Part shown: positions 1-4,696 of the stretch, piece after piece | Numbering within the stretch: the stretch's first letter is position 1 | Layout: each line of letters begins with the position of its first letter | NCBI GenBank assembly: GCA_020630455.1 | Contig: JAHDBK010000169.1 | Location: 1 to 7,693, forward strand | DNA length: 7,693 nucleotides | Direction of reading: 5' to 3' | Origin: Saprospiraceae bacterium | GTDB taxonomy: Bacteria; Bacteroidota; Bacteroidia; Chitinophagales; Saprospiraceae | Notes under the pieces: model-generated | What the model was told of the DNA's origin: nothing | Databases searched by the model: none | What the model saw: only the letters and a program-made list of their open reading frames with translations | Position numbers and translations under genes: made by a program

Positions 1-39
1 AGCTACGGCTATGCTTTTCGAGAAATGCCTCGACTATAA
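1..39 (+). CDS. Possible C-terminal tail of an upstream gene (partial)
   Basis: Reading frame 1 is open from the window edge to a TAA at 37-39 and would end in the residues SYGYAFREMPRL. This looks like a plausible protein end, and it would leave a 65-nt gap before the dioxygenase gene. Only 12 residues are visible, and frame 2 is also open to a TAA at 41-43, so neither the frame nor the product can be decided. The 5-bp inverted repeat TCGAG/CTCGA at 18-33 lacks a T tract and is not a convincing terminator. Confidence 0.25.
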   Translation, partial: SYGYAFREMPRL

Positions 40-104
40 TTAAAAATACTAATTTATCTTTCATAAAAAACTTTTCGTAATAACGTCTAATAAAAAATAA
101 TATC

Positions 105-623
105 ATGGCAATAGCAAAACCATTCAATTTACAAAAATGGATAGATGACAATCGTCATTTACTCAAGCCACCTGTAGGCAACAAGCAAGTATATCTAGAA
201 AATGAAGATTATATCGTAATGGTAGTAGGTGGTCCTAATGGTCGCAAAGATTACCATTATGAAGATGGAGAAGAATTATTCTATCAAGTAGAAGGCGATA
301 TTCAACTGGGTATAATTAATGAAAATGGAGAAAGAGAAACGATAGATATTAAAGAAGGCGAAATGTTTTTATTGCCGCCTCGTATTCCTCATTCTCCTCA
401 GCGTCCTGCGAATACCATTGGATTAGTAATTGAAAGATATAGAAAAGAAGGAGAAGTAGATAAGTTGATGTGGTTTTGTGAAAATTGCAACCATAAATTA
501 CACGAAGATACTTTTGAGATGAGTGATATCGTCAATCAACTTCCTCCTGTAATGAACCGTTTTATGAATTCTGAAGAATTGCGTACTTGTGATAAGTGTG
601 GTTCTGTAATGGAAAAAGTGTAA
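105..623 (+). CDS. nbaC: 3-hydroxyanthranilate 3,4-dioxygenase
   Basis: This cytosolic non-haem Fe(II) enzyme opens the ring of 3-hydroxyanthranilate with O2 to give 2-amino-3-carboxymuconate semialdehyde. That is a step of the kynurenine route of tryptophan breakdown and the branch point to quinolinate and NAD. The 172 residues match the usual bacterial length and form a single cupin. The expected iron ligands are visible as H51, E57 (in the DYHYEDGEELFYQ stretch) and H96 (in PPRIPHSP), with substrate-binding R47, R100 and E110. The C-terminal rubredoxin-like second iron site, typical of bacterial and not animal enzymes, is intact: C125-x2-C128 and C162-x2-C165. The ATG start has no Shine-Dalgarno but an A/T-rich leader, normal for Bacteroidota; TATCTTTC at 55-62 is a one-mismatch -7 candidate. 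No other kynurenine gene is visible here. The next gene begins 6 nt after its stop. Confidence 0.95.
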   Translation: MAIAKPFNLQKWIDDNRHLLKPPVGNKQVYLENEDYIVMVVGGPNGRKDYHYEDGEELFYQVEGDIQLGIINENGERETIDIKEGEMFLLPPRIPHSPQRPANTIGLVIERYRKEGEVDKLMWFCENCNHKLHEDTFEMSDIVNQLPPVMNRFMNSEELRTCDKCGSVMEKV

Positions 624-629
624 ATATAT

Positions 630-1406
630 TTGAAGAATAAAGTTTATTTTGCCTCAGATTTCCATTTAGGAGCTATTACTCATGGAGGTACTAGTAGAGA
701 ACGAGAATTGAGGGTATGTCGTTGGTTAGATGAGATAAAAAATGATGCCGAAATCATTTATTTGGTAGGAGATATATTCGATTTTTGGTTTGAATATAGA
801 CAAGTAGTACCTCGTGGATATATACGTTTATTAGGCAAATTAGCCGAACTAAGAGATGCAGGAATTCCAATCGAAATATTCATAGGAAATCACGATATGT
901 GGTTATTTGATTATTTTGAAGAAGAATTGAATATTCCTGTACATCGTAAGCCCATAATTAGAGAGCATGGTGGCAAGCGTTTTTTTATAGGTCATGGTGA
1001 CGGATTAGGTCCTAATGATTATAAATATAAAATGCTTAAAAAAGTATTCGCTAATAAAATCAATCAATGGTTGTTTTCTAGAATTCATCCTAATATTTCA
1101 TTTTTTATTGCTAAAGCTTGGTCGAATAATAGTCGTAAAAAAGAGAAGCCAGAAGAAAGGTCTTTTCTAGGAAAAGACAAGGAATGGTTAGTAGCTTATT
1201 GTGAACGAAAATTACAAAAATTAGATATAGATTATTTTGTGTTTGGACATCGGCATTTACCCATTGACTTTTTGCTTTCTAATCAAAAAAGCCGCTATAT
1301 CAATATTGGCGATTGGGTAAATCATTTTTCTTATGGTGTATTTGATTATAATGATGTTAAAGTATGTTTTTATGAAAATAAAAATGGAGTAATTTATCCT
1401 AAATAA
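630..1406 (+). CDS. lpxH: UDP-2,3-diacylglucosamine pyrophosphatase (LpxH-like)
   Basis: This calcineurin-like metallophosphoesterase is predicted to hydrolyse UDP-2,3-diacylglucosamine to lipid X and UMP, the fourth step of lipid A synthesis, at the inner face of the cytoplasmic membrane. All metal-binding motifs are present in order: D10-x-H12 (SDFHLG), GD48 (VGDIFDFWFEY), GN87HD, H122 (GHGDG) and GH207-x-H209. The DFWFEYR stretch after the GD motif and the basic, aromatic insertion at about 128-175 fit the LpxH lid, which distinguishes it from generic phosphodiesterases. Length (258 aa) is normal. The start must be the TTG at 630: an in-frame TAA lies 6 nt before it, the next ATG is residue 90, and the TTG start places the DxH motif at residue 10 as in homologues. 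The 6-nt gap suggests translation coupled to the dioxygenase, although the pathways are unrelated. It ends in a double TAA. Confidence 0.9.
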   Translation: MKNKVYFASDFHLGAITHGGTSRERELRVCRWLDEIKNDAEIIYLVGDIFDFWFEYRQVVPRGYIRLLGKLAELRDAGIPIEIFIGNHDMWLFDYFEEELNIPVHRKPIIREHGGKRFFIGHGDGLGPNDYKYKMLKKVFANKINQWLFSRIHPNISFFIAKAWSNNSRKKEKPEERSFLGKDKEWLVAYCERKLQKLDIDYFVFGHRHLPIDFLLSNQKSRYINIGDWVNHFSYGVFDYNDVKVCFYENKNGVIYPK

Positions 1407-1427
1407 TAAAGAAATCTCTTTATTATT
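1402..1427 (+). terminator. Weak AT-rich hairpin at the lpxH stop
   Basis: A perfect inverted repeat (AATAATAAAGA ... TCTTTATTATT, 11-bp arms, 4-nt loop AATC) overlaps the double stop codon of lpxH. It holds only one G-C pair and has no clean T tract, so it would be a weak terminator or an RNA 3'-end stabiliser, allowing partial read-through into the small membrane protein genes. Confidence 0.35.
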
Positions 1428-1447
1428 ATAAATTATTTAAAATATTA

Positions 1448-1789
1448 ATGAAAGAATTATATAAATATTTTTTGTGGATAGGTTTGAGTTCATTATTAAT
1501 TATTGGCTTAACTTTTTTAAGCATTGTTTCCCAATTCATGGATATATTAAGTGTTTTCAATTCAAAAGGGCGACTATCCGAAAAACTGCTGATGATTATC
1601 GTGATTTTACCACCTGTTGTCGCCTTTTTATCTACATTATTAATTTTTTATTCTTATTATAAAAAAGATGAAAATATATTGAATATTACCATCAGTTTTA
1701 GAATTTTAGCTTGGATATTTTTATTCATAATGCTCACAACAATCACTGTTGTATTTGTATATTATATTTCATTTCGTAATTTAGACTAA
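1448..1789 (+). CDS. Small three-helix membrane protein, unknown function
   Basis: I do not recognise this 113-residue protein. It has three clear hydrophobic segments at about residues 8-29, 47-69 and 84-107. They are joined by a loop of mixed polarity (SVFNSKGRLSEK) and a charged loop (YYKKDEN), and the C-terminus is a short polar tail (SFRNLD). There is no cleavable signal peptide, lipobox or Cys/His motif. It would be an integral inner-membrane protein. The start ATG follows a 41-nt gap after lpxH that contains the weak hairpin, and the next gene begins 2 nt after its TAA, so the two are almost certainly co-translated. Its layout (a KK-containing loop before a third helix that includes the residue pair WI) resembles that of its neighbour, hinting at an old tandem duplication or a heteromeric pair. 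An overlapping + strand frame at 1474-1662 is a shadow. Confidence 0.7.
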   Translation: MKELYKYFLWIGLSSLLIIGLTFLSIVSQFMDILSVFNSKGRLSEKLLMIIVILPPVVAFLSTLLIFYSYYKKDENILNITISFRILAWIFLFIMLTTITVVFVYYISFRNLD

Positions 1790-1791
1790 AT

Positions 1792-2145
1792 ATGTTATTA
1801 GACGATTTAGATATGGACAATGATGAAATTAGTCCTTCAATATTAAGTAGATTGAATATACTTGGTATAGTTATGATGATGACCTCTGTAGTTTTTTTTA
1901 TATTTCTATTGGCTATTTTAGTTGAATCTTTTAGAGCTAGGTCAAATATGAATGAATTCATTTTATTTTCTATGTTTTTTATTATTTGGAATATTTTATT
2001 CTTTATCAACTCTTCAAACTTATCTCAATATTCAAAAAAGAATAATTATGATAAGACTCAACTTCTAAAAGCGCTAAAATACAAATCTTATTTATGGATT
2101 GTATTTACAGGACTTGCTGGTGGTGGTATCTATTATATTCTTTGA
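1792..2145 (+). CDS. Small three-helix membrane protein, unknown function
   Basis: I do not recognise this 117-residue protein. The N-terminal 20 residues are acidic (LLDDLDMDNDE) and precede three hydrophobic segments at about 22-45, 55-73 and 98-117. The loop between the second and third is lysine-rich (SKKNNYDKTQLLKALKYK) and likely cytoplasmic. The third helix carries a glycine run (GLAGGG), which could support helix packing. The start ATG lies 2 nt after the previous stop, indicating translational coupling and a shared role with that protein. The gene ends 6 nt before a two-way terminator. No catalytic or binding motif is visible, so no function is assigned. A minus-strand open frame at 1743-2009 is a shadow. 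Confidence 0.7.
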   Translation: MLLDDLDMDNDEISPSILSRLNILGIVMMMTSVVFFIFLLAILVESFRARSNMNEFILFSMFFIIWNILFFINSSNLSQYSKKNNYDKTQLLKALKYKSYLWIVFTGLAGGGIYYIL

Positions 2146-2151
2146 TGAAAC

Positions 2152-2187
2152 AAAAAAGGAGCATCTAAATCAATAGATACCCCTTTT
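2152..2187. terminator. Bidirectional intrinsic terminator between convergent genes
   Basis: A stem formed by AAAAGGAGCATCTA and TAGATACCCCTTTT around the loop AATCAA (2168-2173) has two mismatches. It has an A run on the left and a T run on the right, so it can end transcription from both directions: the small membrane protein genes on + and the acyl-CoA dehydrogenase on -. Confidence 0.75.
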
Positions 2188-2209
2188 ATTTATTTGTAAG
2201 ACGATATGT

Positions 2210-3991
2210 TTATAAACAATATTCGTTAGCGTCTATTAAAACCTTAGCGATAGTTCTTCTATGATTTTTAATATTTTGAGGAGGATATTTGCTAAAGCGT
2301 TTAACACCTCTCAACATAATATTTAATAAATCTCCTTCAGAAAATGAAACTAAAGCGTCTGTTGCTGCTTTTTGTACTCTTGAACTAGCATCGTGTAGGA
2401 ATGTTTTCAAGATAGCATCATATACTTCTTGACTTTGTTTTTTATCCATTCCTTTTAATTTTTGAACCCTAAGTAGCAAAGACTCTGCATTATAGGTGTC
2501 TATCATCATATCAGCGACATTCATTAAGATTTCTTGCTCTTCTTTTAAGTTCAACTGACCATCCATTTGCATTTTAGCAGCAGCACCAGCTACCATCAAA
2601 ATCATTTTTTTGAAGTCGCCAATTGCCTTTTGCTCCTCAGCATAATCACCCTCCACTTTATTCATAGAAGGCATAGATGCCAATTCTTTTTGAACAGCCC
2701 AAGCAGGTCCAACGATGTCTAATTGACCTTTCATCGCTTTTTTCAATAACATGCTTACAGAAAGCATACGATTGATTTCATTAGTACCTTCATAAATTCT
2801 ATTGATACGAGCATCACGATAAGCTTGTGCAGCAGGATATTCTTCAGAAAATCCATATCCACCATGCACTTGTACGGTTTCATCTACAATATAATCAGCT
2901 GCTTCTGAACCATAAATCTTCATTAATGCACATTCAATAGCATATTCTTCAGCTGCTTCTAGTAAGGCATCAGAATAAGATAAACCCTTTTCGATTAAGG
3001 CATCTTTTCTATCTTTAATCATATCCGATAAACGGTATATAGAAGATTCCAAAGCGAATGTTTTAATCGCTTGTTCTGCTAATTTATATTGTATCGCTCC
3101 AAAATTCGAAATCGGTTGTTTAAATTGTTTTCTATCATTAGCATACTGAACACTAACACTTGTTGATTTTCTACATCCGCCAATAGCTAATGTTCCTAAT
3201 TTAAATCTACCAATATTCAAGACATTGAAGGCAATAAGGTGTCCTTTTCCTATTTTTCCTAGGATATTTTCAATAGGTACTTCTACGTTTTCAAAGAATA
3301 CTTGACGAGTAGATGAGCCCTTGATTCCCATTTTCATTTCTTCAGCACCTAAGCTAATTCCTGCCCTATCTGCTTCCACTACAAAACCTGTAAACTTATC
3401 ACCATCTACTTGAGCAAATACGATAAATACATGTGCAAATGCAGCATTAGAAATCCACATTTTTTGACCATTAATAATATAGTTTTTACCATCTTCTGAT
3501 AAATCGGCTCTAGTCTTAGCAGCTAATGCATCAGAACCAGAACTTGGCTCTGTCAAACAGTAAGCCGCATATTGAGTACCATCAGCCAATGCCGGTAAAT
3601 ACTTTTGTTTTTGTTCTTCCGTTCCAAAATACAAAATTGGTAACATTCCAATACCTGTATGAGCAGCAAATGAAGTAGTCCAACCACCTCCAATAGCACC
3701 CAAATAATCACAAATCATAGTAACCGTATTGGTATCTAATAACATTCCTCCATATTCATCAGGTATGTGGCAACCCAAGAAACCCAATTCTCCAGCTTGC
3801 TTCATTAGAGGTACTTGCTCATCTAATTTAGCACTTTTATTTCCTGTTTGTTCAACGAAGTCGATAACTGTTTGACAAATCATCTTATCTTCTTCATTTC
3901 TTTCTTCAGGTATATAAATATCTTGAGGTTGAGAATCTTTAATAATGAACTCTCCTCCTTTTAATACATTTTTCACTGTTACATCTTCCAT
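2210..3991 (-). CDS. Acyl-CoA dehydrogenase, long form (ACADVL/ACAD9-like)
   Basis: This FAD enzyme oxidises acyl-CoA to trans-2-enoyl-CoA, the first step of beta-oxidation, passing electrons to electron-transfer flavoprotein. The 593 residues contain the N-terminal helical domain (about 35-143), the beta domain opening with the signature YCLTEPSSGSDA (144-155) and the FAD-contacting WISNA (179-183), and the C-terminal helical domain with RKQF (287-290) and QVHGGYGF (374-381). The catalytic base is E401 in RIYEGTNEI. A further helical domain of about 180 residues (411-593) makes it much longer than the usual 380-residue enzymes and resembles the C-terminal extension of the very-long-chain and ACAD9 enzymes. 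Long-chain specificity is therefore likely but inferred. No signal peptide is present. It is a single-gene unit with its own promoter and paired palindromes upstream, convergent with the left-hand genes and divergent from dnaB. Confidence 0.93.
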   Translation of the reverse strand: MEDVTVKNVLKGGEFIIKDSQPQDIYIPEERNEEDKMICQTVIDFVEQTGNKSAKLDEQVPLMKQAGELGFLGCHIPDEYGGMLLDTNTVTMICDYLGAIGGGWTTSFAAHTGIGMLPILYFGTEEQKQKYLPALADGTQYAAYCLTEPSSGSDALAAKTRADLSEDGKNYIINGQKMWISNAAFAHVFIVFAQVDGDKFTGFVVEADRAGISLGAEEMKMGIKGSSTRQVFFENVEVPIENILGKIGKGHLIAFNVLNIGRFKLGTLAIGGCRKSTSVSVQYANDRKQFKQPISNFGAIQYKLAEQAIKTFALESSIYRLSDMIKDRKDALIEKGLSYSDALLEAAEEYAIECALMKIYGSEAADYIVDETVQVHGGYGFSEEYPAAQAYRDARINRIYEGTNEINRMLSVSMLLKKAMKGQLDIVGPAWAVQKELASMPSMNKVEGDYAEEQKAIGDFKKMILMVAGAAAKMQMDGQLNLKEEQEILMNVADMMIDTYNAESLLLRVQKLKGMDKKQSQEVYDAILKTFLHDASSRVQKAATDALVSFSEGDLLNIMLRGVKRFSKYPPQNIKNHRRTIAKVLIDANEYCL

Positions 3992-4011
3992 ATTATATAT
4001 TTTTAATTATT

Positions 4012-4025
4012 AGCGAATTTTCGCT
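4012..4025. promoter_or_regulatory. Proximal palindromic operator (O1)
   Basis: AGCGAATTTTCGCT has perfect 6-bp arms around a TT centre. It lies 2 bp beyond the predicted -7 box of the acyl-CoA dehydrogenase promoter, over the expected transcription start and 20 bp before the start codon. An identical 14-mer occurs at 4066-4079. This is the size and symmetry of a dimeric regulator site (TetR-like is a reasonable guess); the binding protein is not in the window. Confidence 0.65.
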
Positions 4026-4027
4026 GA

Positions 4028-4058
4028 CAAATTTAATATATTTTTTCTTAAAAAGAAA
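4028..4058 (-). promoter_or_regulatory. Promoter of the acyl-CoA dehydrogenase gene
   Basis: On the minus strand, TAAATTTG (4028-4035) is a perfect match to the Bacteroidota -7 consensus TAnnTTTG. It is preceded after 19 bp by TTTC (4055-4058), one base from the -33 element TTTG. Transcription would start a few bases further on, inside the proximal palindrome at 4012-4025, giving a leader of about 30 nt. The call rests on consensus matching only. Confidence 0.6.
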
Positions 4059-4060
4059 GT

Positions 4061-4084
4061 TATTTAGCGAATTTTCGCTAAATA
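4061..4084. promoter_or_regulatory. Distal palindromic operator (O2)
   Basis: The same 14-bp core as O1 (4066-4079) is extended here to 11-bp perfect arms (TATTTAGCGAA/TTCGCTAAATA) around TT. It begins 2 bp upstream of the predicted -33 element of the acyl-CoA dehydrogenase promoter. The two cores are exactly 54 bp apart, about five helical turns, so dimers bound at both would lie on nearly the same DNA face. Confidence 0.65.
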
Positions 4085-4195
4085 TTTAAATTTGTTGTAA
4101 TAAAAATAAATAATAAAGAAAGTTTGTTATCTATTTTTAATGATGAAAAATGGTGATAATTGACAAAAAAAATACATTATTTTTTTTCAAAAAAA

Positions 4196-4204
4196 TTATA
4201 CACA
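4196..4204 (+). promoter_or_regulatory. Single DnaA box in the AT-rich segment
   Basis: TTATACACA fits the DnaA consensus TTATnCACA exactly. It stands 190 bp from the main cluster, inside the candidate unwinding region, where a lone box could help DnaA spread onto the melted strand. Given the AT-rich background, a chance match is less unlikely than for the clustered boxes. Confidence 0.5.
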
Positions 4205-4393
4205 ATTTGATTTTTTATAAATACAATTGATGATAAAATTGAATATATAGATTAGGAAAAAATATTATATATATAAAAAAAAATAAACTGTTTTGTAAGT
4301 GCTTCATATTGAATATTTAAGGAATTAGTTTTCTCTAAATTTTAATCATATTATCTTTTTATCTGCTGGGTAAGATATTAACATGAAGGAAAG

Positions 4394-4468
4394 TTATCCA
4401 CATTTACACCCTCGGCTTATCAACATTATCCACAGACTTATTCACAAAACATATCAAAATGTGGATAA
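4394..4468. promoter_or_regulatory. Cluster of five DnaA boxes
   Basis: Perfect TTATCCACA boxes lie at 4394-4402 (+), 4426-4434 (+) and 4460-4468 (-). One-mismatch boxes are TTATCAACA at 4417-4425 (+), directly abutting the next box, and TTATTCACA at 4438-4446 (+). Three perfect 9-mers in 75 bp are far beyond chance. The last box ends 11 bp before the predicted -33 element of dnaB, so DnaA bound here could also influence dnaB transcription. Confidence 0.85.
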
Positions 4469-4479
4469 GTAAGCGTTTT

Positions 4480-4507
4480 TTTGATTAAAATATTTATATT
4501 ACTTTTG
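4480..4507 (+). promoter_or_regulatory. Predicted dnaB promoter
   Basis: TTTG (4480-4483) and TACTTTTG (4500-4507) match the Bacteroidota -33 and -7 (TAnnTTTG) elements, with a slightly short 16-bp spacer. A start just downstream would give a leader of about 180 nt before the dnaB ATG at 4697. The stretch 4508-4641 holds no convincing small gene or other site. Confidence 0.5.
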
Positions 4508-4641
4508 TATTGAGCAATAACAAAGGACCAAAATTGTCTGAACTAAAAATCAAATTCATTCCTTGTTTTTAACAATATAACCTTTTGATTTCTCAGATAA
4601 AATCCTTAAATTGAATATTAAAGAACAGAGAAAACTAAGCA

Positions 4642-4668
4642 TTCTTTCTTGAAAATTACAAGAAAGAA
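4642..4668 (+). other. Hairpin in the dnaB leader
   Basis: TTCTTTCTTG and CAAGAAAGAA form perfect 10-bp arms around the 7-nt loop AAAATTA. The repeat ends 28 nt before the dnaB start codon and is not followed by a T tract, so it is not a terminator. It could be an RNA element that affects translation or stability, or a protein-binding palindrome; nothing visible decides this. Confidence 0.45.
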
Positions 4669-4696
4669 CATTCATTGTATTCTAAAATTTTTATAA

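Larger units (their letters stand above)
4081..4470. other. Candidate chromosomal replication origin (oriC)
   Basis: This gene-free stretch combines an AT-rich segment (4081-4320 holds only 33 G/C in 240 bases, about 14%) with a compact cluster of DnaA boxes at 4394-4468 and one extra box (TTATACACA, 4196-4204) inside the AT-rich part. Such a pairing of a DNA-unwinding element with clustered DnaA boxes is the standard bacterial origin layout. The flanking genes diverge from it, and the right-hand one encodes the replicative helicase loaded at origins. The alternative is that DnaA only regulates dnaB. No dnaA gene is in the window, and Bacteroidota origins are often not beside dnaA. Confidence 0.6.

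Noticed and set aside
1474..1662. 62-residue open frame on the + strand overlapping the first small membrane protein
   Set aside because: It lies wholly inside the 113-residue frame, which has the better start position, membrane topology and coupling to the next gene. Its translation lacks any coherent feature.
1743..2009. 88-residue open frame on the - strand
   Set aside because: It is antisense to the second small membrane protein; long chance frames are common in such AT-rich DNA, and no promoter or motif supports it.
4340..4380. TATCTT/AAGATA inverted repeat near 4350-4377 as a further operator or terminator
   Set aside because: The arms are only 6 bp with a long loop and no T tract, which is expected by chance in this composition.
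4238..4618. ATTGAATAT occurring three times (4238, 4308, 4610) as possible origin iterons
   Set aside because: Spacing is irregular, one copy is far from the DnaA boxes, and AT-only-like 9-mers recur easily in a region of about 14% GC.
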